Shown: positions 1 through 9,029, counted from the first letter of the stretch. The stretch: 64,000 nucleotides of DNA from G963663315 sp965116335 (GCA_965116335.1 OZ220677.1:2790001-2854000), one strand, 5' to 3'. Notes: generated by a model not told the origin, from the sequence alone. Numbers and translations are program-made.

Positions 1-216
1 AAGTGATGCGTGAATAATATAACACAATCTGGGAGGTTGTATTTGCGGAAGATACCACATTTTCGGTGTACGGCGATATTCAGCCATGCTTTGCTTTATT
101 ATTTTTAGTGCGTTGAAATTGACCTTGATTGCGTGAGGGCACGGAGACCCTCCCCTACGATAACGGGTTGGGTCATTCCAACATTGCGGGAATGATGGAT
201 GGTTGGCGTGGGCGGA
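1..216. other. intergenic, no gene seen
   Basis: No credible coding frame is visible in this stretch, which lies downstream of the leftward gcdH. A short inverted repeat (GAGGG near 134 and CCCTC near 151) could form a weak hairpin, but it has no T-tract, so I do not call a terminator. Confidence 0.5.
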
Positions 217-1395
217 TCAGCAGAACGCCTGGAGTCCGGTTTGGGCGCGGCCCAGAATCAGTGCGTGGATGTCGTGGGTGCCTTCGTAGGTGTTTACAGA
301 TTCGAGATTGTTCATGTGCCGGATTACGTGGTATTCATCGGATATGCCATTGCCGCCGTGCATGTCGCGTGATTGTCGTGCGATATCGAGGGCCTTGCCG
401 CAGTTGTTTCGTTTGATCAGGGATATGTTTTCGACCGGGCAGGCGTTTTCATCCATCATTCGACCTACCCGTAAACTGGCCTGAAGTCCCAGCGTGATTT
501 CGGTCTGCATGTCGGCGAGCTTTTTCTGGATCAACTGGTTTTGCGCCAGTGGGCGACCAAACTGGGTGCGTTCCAGAGTATAGGAACGGGCTGCATGCCA
601 GCAAAATTCGGCAGCGCCCATGGCTCCCCAGGCAATACCATAACGCGCTTTGTTCAGACATCCGAAGGGGCCTTGCAGTCCTTCGGCTCCGGGCAGCATA
701 TTCTGTTGGGGCACAAACACATCCTTCATCACGATTTCACCGGTGCTGGATGCCCGCAGGCTCATTTTGCCTTCAATTTTCGGAGTCGAGAATCCTGACA
801 TTCCCCGTTCCAGAATAAAGCCGCGGATCACTCCGTCGAGTTTGCCCCAGACCACGGCGATGTCGGCGACCGGAGCATTGCTGATCCACATTTTGGCGCC
901 GTTCAGCAGATAGCCGTCTTGCACGGTTTGTGCACGGGTTTTCATGCTTCCAGGGTCGGAGCCATGGTCTGGTTCGGTCAGACCGAAGCAACCAATCCAT
1001 TCGCCTTGCGCCAGTTTCGGCAGATATTCCAGTCTTTGTTGTTCGCTGCCATAGTGGTAAATAGGGTGCATGACCAGAGAGGACTGGACGCTCATCGCGG
1101 AGCGATAACCGCTGTCTACACGCTCCACTTCACGGGCAATCAGGCCATAGCAGACATGGTTCATCCCGGCGCATCCGTATTTCTGTGGAATCGTACAACC
1201 GAGCATTCCCAGCGCCCCGAAGCGAGTCATGATATGCGGGTCAAATTGCTCGTTGCGGTTCGCCTGTATGATTCCGGGCATCAATTCCTTGTCGCAAAAT
1301 TCCCGGATACTGTCTCTTACCAGTCGTTCTTCTTCGGTTAGCTGATCGTTCAGGTCGAACGGGTCCTGCCATTGGAAGTGTGTCGGCACAGTCAT
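217..1395 (-). CDS. gcdH: glutaryl-CoA dehydrogenase
   Basis: This 392-residue FAD flavoprotein of the acyl-CoA dehydrogenase family should oxidise and decarboxylate glutaryl-CoA to crotonyl-CoA in lysine and tryptophan breakdown. The family-typical glycine- and FAD-contacting segment FGLTEPDHGSDPGSM is present mid-protein, and the C-terminal TYEGTHDIHALILGR carries the glutamate that acts as catalytic base in GCDH. The frame stays open further upstream to 1476, but I place the start at 1395 (MTVPTHFQW) because a GAGG ribosome site lies just before it and the extra upstream frame runs through an intergenic hairpin repeat. It is the last gene of a leftward run and is separated from ubiB by that repeat, so it may be transcribed independently. 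Acyl-CoA dehydrogenases of other specificity are the alternative, but the overall sequence fits GCDH well. Confidence 0.93.
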   Translation of the reverse strand: MTVPTHFQWQDPFDLNDQLTEEERLVRDSIREFCDKELMPGIIQANRNEQFDPHIMTRFGALGMLGCTIPQKYGCAGMNHVCYGLIAREVERVDSGYRSAMSVQSSLVMHPIYHYGSEQQRLEYLPKLAQGEWIGCFGLTEPDHGSDPGSMKTRAQTVQDGYLLNGAKMWISNAPVADIAVVWGKLDGVIRGFILERGMSGFSTPKIEGKMSLRASSTGEIVMKDVFVPQQNMLPGAEGLQGPFGCLNKARYGIAWGAMGAAEFCWHAARSYTLERTQFGRPLAQNQLIQKKLADMQTEITLGLQASLRVGRMMDENACPVENISLIKRNNCGKALDIARQSRDMHGGNGISDEYHVIRHMNNLESVNTYEGTHDIHALILGRAQTGLQAFC

Positions 1396-1444
1396 GATAA
1401 TACCTCTACAGAATGAAATTGGTTGACGAATACTCCCCCCCACC

Positions 1445-1538
1445 AAATCCGCTTTGCGGATTTGACTCCCCCTCAAGGGGGGAGTGATGCCACCACGTCC
1501 GCTTCGCGGATTTGACTTTCCCTCGAATGGGGAGTGAT
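1445..1538. repeat. two tandem double-hairpin units
   Basis: Two related units, 1445-1488 and 1496-1538, lie head to tail with a period of about 51 bp between gcdH and ubiB. Each holds a small palindrome (TCCGCTTTGCGGA, and TCCGCTTCGCGGA in the second) followed by a C-rich/G-rich stem of the form ACTCCCCCTCAAGGGGGGAGT. The loops differ while the stems are conserved. They resemble dispersed intergenic palindromic repeats and could also stabilise or end the ubiB transcript. A less similar C/G-rich hairpin region ending in GGGGGGAGTGATTTC occurs near 12260-12293. Confidence 0.75.
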
Positions 1539-1539
1539 T

Positions 1540-3162
1540 CTATGGCCTGAGTGCCCCGATTAGCGCCAGTAACCCGGAAAACAACAGTATCCAGCTGTGT
1601 ATCGGCACCAGATCAATACGTTGTCGATCCGGCATGAAGAATACCGACAGCAGCACAAGCCCCATACCCAAAACGGCGTATATAATCTTTTTGTTGTTGA
1701 CGGTCATCTGGTTCTTCAGGCTTTTGATTTCCTGATCCCGGGTTTGCATGACCATGTCATCATTCTTCATTTTATGCAGTAGTTGATGCGTCAGTCCGGG
1801 CAACTCCGGTGCCAGTGTAAACAGGTTGGGTAGCTCCCGCCGAATGGTACGGATTGCGGCGCGAGGTCCGATTTGCTGATTCATCCATTTTTCCAGAAAC
1901 GGCTTCGCTGTTTCCCACAAATCCAGTTGCGGGTATAGCTGACGGCCCATGCCTTCGATGTTGAGGATGGTTTTTTGCAGCAGTATCAGTTGCGGCTGGA
2001 CCGGCATGTCGAATCTTCGGGCTACCCGGAACAATTCCACCAGAAAATTGCCGAAGGAGATTTCACTGATCGGACGGGAAAAAACAGGTTCGCACACGGT
2101 TCTGATGGCACCTTCGAATTCCTCGACCCGGGTGGTTGGCGGTACCCAGCCTGCCTGCACATGCAATTCCGCGACGCGATAATAATCCCGATTGAAAAAG
2201 GCCAGCAGGTTATCCGCCAGATAGCGTTTGTCGGCGGCGCTCAAGGTTCCCATGATGCCGAAATCCACTGCGCGGTACTGTCCGGTCTCGCTGACGAAGA
2301 TATTTCCGGGGTGCATATCGGCATGGAAGAATCCGTCCCGAAAAGCCTGCGTGAAAAAAATCTCGACTCCGGTATGGGCCAGCTTTCGCATGTCGATACC
2401 GGCTTCCCTGAGCCGTTCTGTATCGCGAATCGGGATACCCCGGATTCGTTCCATCACCATGACGTTGCGGCGGGTATGTTCCCAGTAGACGGTGGGGACA
2501 TGGATCAGGTCATAATTGCGGAAATTGCTTTTCAGTTTGCTGGCACTGGCCGCCTCGCGCATCAGATTTAGTTCGTCATGAATGGTTTTTTCGTAATCCG
2601 AAACAATTTCTTTGGGCTTTAATCGCTTGCTCTGCGGCCAGTAGCGATCCGCCATACTGGCCAGAGTGTGCAGCAGCGCCAGATCCCGATCGATCACTTC
2701 TTCGATACCGGGTCTGATGACCTTTACAACGACTTCTGCGCCATCATGAAGCTCGGCGTAGTGGACCTGAGCGACTGAGGCCGAAGCGGTGGATTCGGTT
2801 TCAAACAACCGGAAATGGTTTTCGAGCTTGTCTCCATAAGCCTGCTCGATAATACCGACTGCCGTCTCACCCGGAAAAGGCGGCACCTGATCCTGCAATC
2901 TGGTCAGGGAACGGGCGATATCGTCTGCCAGCAAATCCGGTCGGGTTGACAGAATCTGGCCGAACTTGACGAATACCGGGCCTAATTCTTCCAGTGCCAT
3001 CCGTAACCGTTCGCCGCGGGGAACATCCCGATTTCGGGTAATCGGCCAGAATTTGAACAGGAATGTCCAGGGCCAGAGGTTTATCGCAGACAGGAATTCA
3101 TCGAGCCCGTGCTTTTTCATCACTCGGGCAATGCGAAACAAGCGGAATATCTGCCGGTTCAT
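1540..3162 (-). CDS. ubiB: ubiquinone biosynthesis regulatory kinase-like protein UbiB
   Basis: UbiB (ABC1/ADCK family, 540 aa) is an atypical kinase/ATPase needed for aerobic ubiquinone synthesis at the inner membrane. The family KxGQ motif is seen as FVKFGQILSTRPDLL near residue 65, the alanine-rich nucleotide loop as TASASVAQVH near residue 125, and the catalytic block as FHADMHPGNIF followed by AVDFGIMG. The C-terminus has two hydrophobic segments (about residues 495-512 and 520-538), the usual membrane anchor. The start overlaps the end of ubiJ by 4 nt, which points to translational coupling. Length and order ubiE-ubiJ-ubiB are those of gammaproteobacteria. Confidence 0.96.
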   Translation of the reverse strand: MNRQIFRLFRIARVMKKHGLDEFLSAINLWPWTFLFKFWPITRNRDVPRGERLRMALEELGPVFVKFGQILSTRPDLLADDIARSLTRLQDQVPPFPGETAVGIIEQAYGDKLENHFRLFETESTASASVAQVHYAELHDGAEVVVKVIRPGIEEVIDRDLALLHTLASMADRYWPQSKRLKPKEIVSDYEKTIHDELNLMREAASASKLKSNFRNYDLIHVPTVYWEHTRRNVMVMERIRGIPIRDTERLREAGIDMRKLAHTGVEIFFTQAFRDGFFHADMHPGNIFVSETGQYRAVDFGIMGTLSAADKRYLADNLLAFFNRDYYRVAELHVQAGWVPPTTRVEEFEGAIRTVCEPVFSRPISEISFGNFLVELFRVARRFDMPVQPQLILLQKTILNIEGMGRQLYPQLDLWETAKPFLEKWMNQQIGPRAAIRTIRRELPNLFTLAPELPGLTHQLLHKMKNDDMVMQTRDQEIKSLKNQMTVNNKKIIYAVLGMGLVLLSVFFMPDRQRIDLVPIHSWILLFSGLLALIGALRP

Positions 3163-3803
3163 GATGTTTCCGGGTCTCTTTCCGGGTTTTCTGACGATGA
3201 ACTGTTTTTCAGCGCCAGCAGTCTGAGAACCCTCTGTTCGATGCGGTCCATATCCGCTCGCAAGTTATTGACATCATTACAGAATCTTTCGTGAGCTAGA
3301 TTGGTTGCCAACAGCCGCTTTTCCTCCTGAAGATACTCGGCTACATTGGTTCTTGACAGGTCCACGGATTCAGCCGCCCAGTCATTCAAATCCCGCAGGA
3401 TGTTCCCCATTTTCCGGGCCGGGGTATCGCCGACCAGTCTGGACAGTCCTTCTTCCCAGTCAATGTCGAGTCGGGACAGTATCTTGCCGAGAGCCTGCCC
3501 GGCCTCTGCGTCTCCCTGCATATTGATCTGGCTGTTGGCGGACAGATCAATCTGTGAGTCTGGTCGGGCCAGGCGGATGAATGCAGACAATGGCCCGGTC
3601 AGGGTGACATCCGGTTCGCCATCACACTGCTGGCGCAGTTCCAGTCCGTGGTCGGTTGGAATCAGGTACAGCGTGAGCTGTGGCACGGTCACTTCCAGAC
3701 AAAAAATCCTGCCTTTGAGTCTGACCAGTTGCTCTCTGCCATCCGGATCAAGACTGAGCAGAAATCGGGTGACCCGGTCTGATAAGGTTGTCAATGGAGC
3801 CAT
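3159..3803 (-). CDS. ubiJ: ubiquinone biosynthesis accessory factor UbiJ
   Basis: This 214-residue protein has the SCP2-like lipid-binding fold expected of UbiJ, which with UbiK forms an accessory complex that presents ubiquinone intermediates to the soluble Ubi enzymes. The SCP2 core is in the first 110 residues (stretch LTGPLSAFIRLAR), and the C-terminal third is a charged helix (EEKRLLATNLAHERF to DRIEQRVLRLL) typical of the region that contacts UbiK. Sequence conservation of the family is low, so the assignment leans on its position between ubiE and ubiB. It ends inside the ubiB start and begins 17 nt after ubiE. Confidence 0.9.
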   Translation of the reverse strand: MAPLTTLSDRVTRFLLSLDPDGREQLVRLKGRIFCLEVTVPQLTLYLIPTDHGLELRQQCDGEPDVTLTGPLSAFIRLARPDSQIDLSANSQINMQGDAEAGQALGKILSRLDIDWEEGLSRLVGDTPARKMGNILRDLNDWAAESVDLSRTNVAEYLQEEKRLLATNLAHERFCNDVNNLRADMDRIEQRVLRLLALKNSSSSENPERDPETS

Positions 3804-3820
3804 AGGTACAACGGTTCGCG

Positions 3821-4588
3821 TCAGTATTTGAATCCGGTATGCAATGCCACGATGCCACCGCTCAGATTGTGGTATCGAACCTCATCGAAACCAGCTGAGC
3901 GCATCATGTCGCGCAATGTATTCTGGTCAGGGTGCCTGCGGATGGATTCAACCAGATAGGTATAACTGGTTTCGTCGTTGCTGATTATTTTCCCGAGCCA
4001 GGGGATTACCTTGAAGGAATAGGCGTCATAAACAGGTCGAAGCGCCGGTATCACCAGCCTGGAGAACTCCAGTACCAGCATCCGCCCGCCGGGTCTGGTC
4101 ACCCGGAACATGGATTCGAGTGCCTTTTCCTTGCGGGTTACGTTACGCAGGCCGAAAGCGATGGCAACACAGTCGAACTGATCATCAGCAAAGGGCAGAT
4201 CTTCGGCATCTGCAAGAGCGTATTCGACATTGCCGACCCAACCTGCGTTAATCATCTTCGCCCGGCCCTGATCCAGCATATTCTGATTGATGTCGGTCAG
4301 AATCACTTTCCCGGACTTACCGACCTGTCTGGCCAGTTTCCGGCTCAGGTCGCCGCTACCCGCGGCTACATCCAGGGCCTGTCCTCCGGGCCTCAATCCA
4401 CTTTGAGACGCGGCAAAACATTTCCATAAACGGTGGGCACCCAGCGACATACAGTCATTCATCCGATCGTAATTGCTGGCAACGGAATTGAATATCGCGT
4501 CCACCATACCGGCTTTCTCCGATTCCGGGACTCTGCGATATCCAAAGTCAGTGGTCTGTTCAGAGTCCTGTTGGTCGTTTTCGTTCAT
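3821..4588 (-). CDS. ubiE: ubiquinone/menaquinone C-methyltransferase UbiE
   Basis: UbiE (255 aa) is a class I SAM methyltransferase that C-methylates 2-methoxy-6-polyprenyl-benzoquinol in ubiquinone synthesis and, in organisms that make it, demethylmenaquinol. The family signatures are the N-terminal VFNSVASNYDRMND-like block (here AIFNSVASNYDRMND), the SAM loop LDVAAGSGDLS, and the C-terminal RRHPDQNTL. The SAM-binding acidic residues follow as LTDINQNML. It is the first gene of the ubi trio on this strand, 54 nt after the DUF971 gene. Confidence 0.97.
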   Translation of the reverse strand: MNENDQQDSEQTTDFGYRRVPESEKAGMVDAIFNSVASNYDRMNDCMSLGAHRLWKCFAASQSGLRPGGQALDVAAGSGDLSRKLARQVGKSGKVILTDINQNMLDQGRAKMINAGWVGNVEYALADAEDLPFADDQFDCVAIAFGLRNVTRKEKALESMFRVTRPGGRMLVLEFSRLVIPALRPVYDAYSFKVIPWLGKIISNDETSYTYLVESIRRHPDQNTLRDMMRSAGFDEVRYHNLSGGIVALHTGFKY

Positions 4589-4642
4589 TTCATTCGCCTG
4601 ATGAAGATTTACCCGCGACAGTTTGATCCGGTGCCGCTGCCG

Positions 4643-5005
4643 TCAGCAATCGGGTTTTCTGGTTATGCCCGCATCAATCAGCCGCTGCAAATACCGCTCC
4701 CAGTTTTCCTCCTGGTTTACAGCCAGTTGGTAGAGTGTGTCCCAGGAGAAGATGCCAGTGTCATGACCATCATCAAAAACCGGCTTTATGCCATAGTTTC
4801 CGACTGCCTCCAACGAGTCGATATTGACATTTTCCTTGCCGGTTTGCAGCACATCCTGGCCTGGGCCATGCCCCTGAACCTCAGCCGATGGGGAGTGCAC
4901 ACGAAGGTACTCGCAACTCAGATCGTAGACCTCCTGATCGAATGAAACCGTCAATATTCGGGTTCTACGATTCAGGTTGATTTCTGTAGGAACTTTCTTA
5001 CTCAT
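4643..5005 (-). CDS. DUF971 family protein (GBBH-like N-terminal domain)
   Basis: This 120-residue protein is a stand-alone DUF971 domain, the same fold that forms the N-terminal domain of gamma-butyrobetaine hydroxylase. Visible family features are the strand-rich start (NRRTRILTVSFDQ), the segment YDLSCEYLRVHSPSAEVQGHG and the C-terminal block DTGIFSWDTLYQLA. Its biochemical role is unknown; it is often next to hslVU and ubiE in gammaproteobacteria, and here it sits directly upstream of ubiE. The frame is open back to 5158 but that would run over hemB, so I choose the ATG at 5005 (MSKKVPTEINL). Confidence 0.88.
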   Translation of the reverse strand: MSKKVPTEINLNRRTRILTVSFDQEVYDLSCEYLRVHSPSAEVQGHGPGQDVLQTGKENVNIDSLEAVGNYGIKPVFDDGHDTGIFSWDTLYQLAVNQEENWERYLQRLIDAGITRKPDC

Positions 5006-5117
5006 AAAACATGACTCAACTATGACCTCGGAGTGAAGTCCGTATTGTACGCGAATTTGTCGAGGCTGCGGTGGGATGGGGAGGGTGAATCGGAGCGCAG
5101 GTTTACCTGTAAGGGGA

Positions 5118-6128
5118 TCAGTCGCTCTGATGGAGCCAATGCGCCAGTTGTTGTGCATAGTAAGTCAGGACTCCGTCGCATCCGGCTCTCTTGAAACCCG
5201 TCATGGCCTCCATGACCACTGCTTTTTCATCAATCCAGCCATTCAGGCCGGCTGCCCGCAACATCGCGTATTCACCACTGACCTGATAGGCGAAAGTGGG
5301 CATCGCAAAATGTTGTTTGACTCGCCAGATGATATCCAGATAGGGTGTGCCCGGCTTGATCATGATCAGGTCCGCGCCTTCTTTAATATCCATAGCAACT
5401 TCTCGCAGCGCCTCATCTCCATTCGCCGGGTCTATCTGATAGCTGAGTTTGTCGCCACCAGCCAGATTGGAGGCGGAGCCCACTGCCTCACGGAACGGGC
5501 CGTAGTAGCTTGACGCATATTTCGCTGCATAAGAGAGGATTCTGGTGTTGATAAATCCTTCTTCTTCCAGAGCATCGCGGATAGCGCCAATCCTGCCGTC
5601 CATCATGTCCGAGGGCGCCACCACATCGGCGCCTGCCCTGGCATGGGATAACGCCTGTTTGACCAGCGCGTCAACGGTCGGGTCATTGGCCACATAACCG
5701 GAGCCGTCAATCAGTCCATCCTGGCCATGGCTGGTATAGGGGTCAAGCGCGACATCGGTGATCACTCCGAGCGCAGGAACCGCGTCCTTGATTGCAGCAA
5801 TCGCCCGTTGCGCCAACCCGTCCGGATTCCATGCCTGCGCCGCATCGTCACTCTTGGCCTGTGGCGGAGTCACCGGGAAAAGTACGACTGCGGGAATGCC
5901 CAGTTCGTGGCATTGCCTGGATTTTTCGACCAGTAAATCAATCGACAGACGGTCTACCCCCGGCATGGACGGTACGGGCTCTCTTGTCGAGTGCCCCTCG
6001 TGCACGAATAACGGCTGAATCAGATCAGAAACTGTCAGTGTCGATTCTCTCATCAATCGACGACTGAAGTCGTCCCGGCGCATTCGCCGGGGTCGGGTTC
6101 GTGGCCAGGTGCCTGCTTGCTGTGACAT
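5118..6128 (-). CDS. hemB: porphobilinogen synthase (delta-aminolevulinate dehydratase)
   Basis: HemB (336 aa) condenses two 5-aminolevulinate molecules to porphobilinogen in haem synthesis. The two active-site lysine regions are visible: PSDMMDGRIGAIR precedes the first lysine-bearing region near residue 205, and ADLIMIKPGTPYLD holds the Schiff-base lysine. The metal loop reads DVALDPYTSHGQDG, with aspartate and other non-cysteine residues where zinc-dependent enzymes have a cysteine triad, so this is the magnesium/potassium-type enzyme as in Pseudomonas. Length matches the family. It is 30 nt from adk on the same strand. Confidence 0.97.
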   Translation of the reverse strand: MSQQAGTWPRTRPRRMRRDDFSRRLMRESTLTVSDLIQPLFVHEGHSTREPVPSMPGVDRLSIDLLVEKSRQCHELGIPAVVLFPVTPPQAKSDDAAQAWNPDGLAQRAIAAIKDAVPALGVITDVALDPYTSHGQDGLIDGSGYVANDPTVDALVKQALSHARAGADVVAPSDMMDGRIGAIRDALEEEGFINTRILSYAAKYASSYYGPFREAVGSASNLAGGDKLSYQIDPANGDEALREVAMDIKEGADLIMIKPGTPYLDIIWRVKQHFAMPTFAYQVSGEYAMLRAAGLNGWIDEKAVVMEAMTGFKRAGCDGVLTYYAQQLAHWLHQSD

Positions 6129-6158
6129 ATTGAGTCTGCCTGATTGCTGTCAGGATGA

Positions 6159-7118
6159 TTACTGTTTTTTGCTGGTGGTCTTTTTTGTCGGAGGCTTTTT
6201 CGCTGGTGATTTTTTCGCAGGAGCCTTTTTAATCGGGGGCTTCACCGGGGTCTTTTTAGTCGGTGCTTTTTTAGCAGGGGTCTTTTTCGCTGCTGGTCGT
6301 CTGGATGTCTTTTTTGATGCGGTCTGCTTCGAGGCTGGTTTTTCACCGGAGGCGGTCTTTTTGGCCGGTGCCTTGATACGGTTCACCTTGCCACCGGCAA
6401 TGATCGTGGTATCTTCTTCGACCATGGTATCGGTTGCCACTTCCAGTGTCTTGATTTGCAAGGGCCGGATTTCGAGGTCGATCATATCGCACAGTTTTTG
6501 GTAAATCTGGTTAATGTCACCGGCGCCCACCAGGGTTCGCAGCTTGTGTTGGGCCCGGTAATAAGTAATCAGGGGCGCTGTTTCCCGATGGTAGACCTCA
6601 ATCCGCGCAGTCGCTGTTTCCACCGTATCATCATCGCGGGACTCGAACTTTGTGCTGTCGCATTTGTCACATTTGCCTTCGACTTTCGGCGGGAAGAAGT
6701 ATTCATTGTAGATGGCGCCGCACTTTGCGCAGGAGCTTCTCCCGGCTATCCGTTTCACCAGAACATCCTCATCGACATCAATGTTAATCGCGATTTGCAG
6801 GGGTTTCCCCAGCATGCCAAGCAGGGTATCCAGTGTTTGCGCCTGAGGGATACTTCTGGGGTATCCGTCAACGATGAACCCGCGTCTGGTGTCCTTGCGG
6901 ATCAGTCGCTCCTCAAGCAGCTTCGATACAATACTGTCACTGACCAGTTGACCTGAGTCCATTAACGCCTTGACCTGCGGCCCCAGATTCTTGTCACTCT
7001 TGACGGCATCCCGCAGCAGGTCTCCGGTGGATATCTGCGGAACACGATAACGCTCCGATAACAGTTTGGCCTGTGTGCCCTTGCCCGAACCCGGACCGCC
7101 TAGAATTGCTATACGCAT
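6159..7118 (-). CDS. adk: adenylate kinase with a C-terminal Lys/Ala/Pro repeat tail
   Basis: The first roughly 215 residues are a complete long-form adenylate kinase (ATP + AMP to 2 ADP): P-loop GGPGSGKGTQA, AMP-binding TGDLLR, the DGYPRS motif, and a LID domain with four cysteines (CAKC and CDKC) that normally bind zinc. The remaining roughly 80 residues after the KVNRIKAP segment are a low-complexity basic tail of repeated KK-(T/S/A)-(P)-A-K units, similar to histone H1-like or AlgP-like C-termini. Usual adenylate kinases are 180-220 residues, so the 319-residue length is unusual. The tail is in frame, with no sign of a frameshift, and ends in a normal stop. It might bind nucleic acid or polyphosphate, which is inference. 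Confidence 0.95.
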   Translation of the reverse strand: MRIAILGGPGSGKGTQAKLLSERYRVPQISTGDLLRDAVKSDKNLGPQVKALMDSGQLVSDSIVSKLLEERLIRKDTRRGFIVDGYPRSIPQAQTLDTLLGMLGKPLQIAINIDVDEDVLVKRIAGRSSCAKCGAIYNEYFFPPKVEGKCDKCDSTKFESRDDDTVETATARIEVYHRETAPLITYYRAQHKLRTLVGAGDINQIYQKLCDMIDLEIRPLQIKTLEVATDTMVEEDTTIIAGGKVNRIKAPAKKTASGEKPASKQTASKKTSRRPAAKKTPAKKAPTKKTPVKPPIKKAPAKKSPAKKPPTKKTTSKKQ

Positions 7119-7166
7119 GGTTGTAACTCGCAGTTGCTTGGATAGTGTCGATTCTGGGGGAAAAGC

Positions 7167-7982
7167 CTACTCGTTGTTGGCTTTTTTGTCCAGAAATTTT
7201 GTCCAGTCCACCGATTGATCGCCGCAGGCCAGAAACCAGGGGTTCAGAATATCGGGTTTGTTGTATCGGAGACGGTTGCCGCACGGGTCAATCAGGCTGC
7301 CTCCGGCCACATCCAGTATACAATGAGCCGCTGCCGTATCCCATTCAGAAGTGGGGCCGAGCCGGGGGTAAATATCCGCCGAGCCTTCGGCGACCATGCA
7401 GATCTTCAGTGAACTGCCCATGCTGATAACATTCACCTCACCGACCTGACGCTCCAGATTGCGCCGAAACCGGACAGTTTCCGGGCCTGCGTGAGAATGG
7501 CTCTTCAACAGGGTCGTTTTCTCCGCGCCGGTGCTTCGCGTGCGGATAGACTCACTGGCTGAAGTCCCGTAATTGCGGAAGGCGCCGACTCCAGATGCGG
7601 CGTAATGGCTGATATTTTGCACCGGAGTATGCACGACGCCGAGTATCGGGGCACCATTGTCAATCAAGGCGATGTTTACCGTGAAGTCTCCGCTTCCACG
7701 GACGAATTCCCGGGTGCCATCCAGTGGGTCAACCAGCCAGAAGCGAGCCCATTGTCTGCGCGCTGCAAATACTTCACGGTTCGACTCCTCAGACAGGACG
7801 GGAATATCCGGTGTCAGTGTGGTGAGTCCGGCCAGAATGGTCTCGTGCGCCCGCCGGTCAGCCGCTGTCAGTGGGGAACCGTCGTCCTTACGGTCCACTT
7901 CGAACGGATTTTGATACACTTCAAGAATTTCCCGCCCTGCGGCAACAGCGATATTCAATACATCATCCAGCAATGTTCTCAT
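7167..7982 (-). CDS. cysQ: 3'(2'),5'-bisphosphate nucleotidase
   Basis: CysQ (271 aa) dephosphorylates 3'-phosphoadenosine 5'-phosphate (PAP) formed in sulfate assimilation. It belongs to the lithium-sensitive, magnesium-dependent inositol monophosphatase superfamily: the metal ligands appear in LSEES, in WLVDPLDGTREF, and in SEWDTAAAHCILDVAGG. The length and the DPLDGTREF form are typical of CysQ and not of SuhB-type inositol phosphatases. It is 48 nt upstream of adk on the same strand and may be co-transcribed with it. Confidence 0.93.
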   Translation of the reverse strand: MRTLLDDVLNIAVAAGREILEVYQNPFEVDRKDDGSPLTAADRRAHETILAGLTTLTPDIPVLSEESNREVFAARRQWARFWLVDPLDGTREFVRGSGDFTVNIALIDNGAPILGVVHTPVQNISHYAASGVGAFRNYGTSASESIRTRSTGAEKTTLLKSHSHAGPETVRFRRNLERQVGEVNVISMGSSLKICMVAEGSADIYPRLGPTSEWDTAAAHCILDVAGGSLIDPCGNRLRYNKPDILNPWFLACGDQSVDWTKFLDKKANNE

Positions 7983-8164
7983 CAGCGAATGACTCCGTAA
8001 GGAATAAAATGGGCAGGGCGTGATCAGCGAATCGTGATCTTACATGAACCGGATTCCGGTTACCATAATTTGTTCAGGTTCAGCAGGGCGATTGCTCCAA
8101 CCGATTGAAGATGTACCCCAGCGCGCGCTGTTAAGATTTTAATGATATTGTTTCGGTGGCAGTT

Positions 8165-8943
8165 TCAACCTTCCAATCTCGTCTGCACAACTAAATCTGC
8201 CAGGCATTGGCTTGATTTAGCGAGGTCTTCGATTGGCATTAGTTCTTGTTTAAAAGTATTTGCACGGCGTAGTGCGGCTCGCCGTAGCGCTATTCCCTGG
8301 GCGCGTTCACTATCGAGAAACTGCTTGTGGGGAATGATATTTTCAAGCGGTGAGTCAATGCGAATGGACTCAAAATAACCACCCTGAAGACCCATCACCC
8401 CAATTGCACATTGTGTTGTTTCCTGAGGGCAACTGCGACGGCAGAGATTGGCGATGGGACGCATATTATCAGAGGTCATGAACCATTCTTCTATGGCACC
8501 GTACCATCGACTTTCTGGACTGATAGTGGCAAAGGGTAGGCCAAGGCTCATATATTTTGCAGCATCTCGGGTATCGGTGTCGGTTGATACGAAGGTCTGC
8601 GGGGTGGGTGCTTCGGTCATTTCGGCGATCAGGCGCAGGGCGTATCTGCCTTCGGCCTGCATTTCAATTGGATGTATATAGCCCTGTAGTAGAGGTCGCC
8701 ATTCAATTGGGTACGAACTACTGGCGAGTAGTTGATTGAGTTCTTTCTGGGTTCCATAGAAGCCTGCGGTTCTGATCAAATCGTTGCTGGCTTCGGGTTC
8801 GCCTAGTTCACCAAGTTTCTCTATTAAGGGTATATCGACTACCGTAAAACGCGCTTGAAACAATGCTTGGGCCAAGGGGTTGCCACGATCAGCCTCAAAG
8901 GCAAGCCATGAGGGGTAGAAATAACCATCATTCTTGCCTGAGC
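8165..8943 (-). pseudogene. 3' part of a secreted-protein gene split by an IS
   Basis: This is the downstream part of a gene cut by the IS1202-like element at 8960-10467. Reading leftwards from the insertion, the frame continues as LYRSGKNDGYFYP and on through LAQALFQARFTVVDI to a stop at 8165; the TTG inside it that could serve as a start is only an internal leucine codon. Together with the 5' fragment at 10468-10789 it rebuilds a 366-residue protein with no frame change (1101 nt after removing the element and one target copy). I do not recognise the family; helical segments such as GNIAARLLLARIEE and LAQALFQARF resemble short Sel1/TPR-like helical repeats. There are cysteines in NLCRRSCPQETTQC that could form disulfides in the periplasm. 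Confidence 0.75.
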
Positions 8944-8959
8944 GATACAGATCATGGCG
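8944..8959. repeat. left target-site duplication (16 bp)
   Basis: GATACAGATCATGGCG occurs here and again at 10468-10483, directly outside both ends of the IS1202-like element. One further T could be counted on each side, so the duplication is 16 or 17 bp. Long duplications of 15-18 bp are known for one branch of the IS1202 family. Confidence 0.88.
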
Positions 8960-9029
8960 TGTCAGCGCAATTCTGTAATGTCCCCTTTTAGCAATTCTAA
9001 AATGTCCCCTTTTTTATTAGGGGGGATTG

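Noticed and set aside
1396..1476. N-terminal extension of gcdH in the same frame
   Set aside because: It translates an intergenic hairpin repeat, has no family similarity, and a good ribosome site precedes the internal ATG at 1395.
6109..6504. Hydrophobic plus-strand frame rich in Phe, Gly and Val opposite the adk tail
   Set aside because: It is the antisense reading of the Lys/Ala/Pro repeat; its membrane-like look is a by-product of AAG/GCC codons.
8041..8062. AACCGGATTCCGGTT palindrome upstream of cysQ
   Set aside because: Short, no T-tract, and no clear promoter geometry; may be chance or an operator but not supportable.
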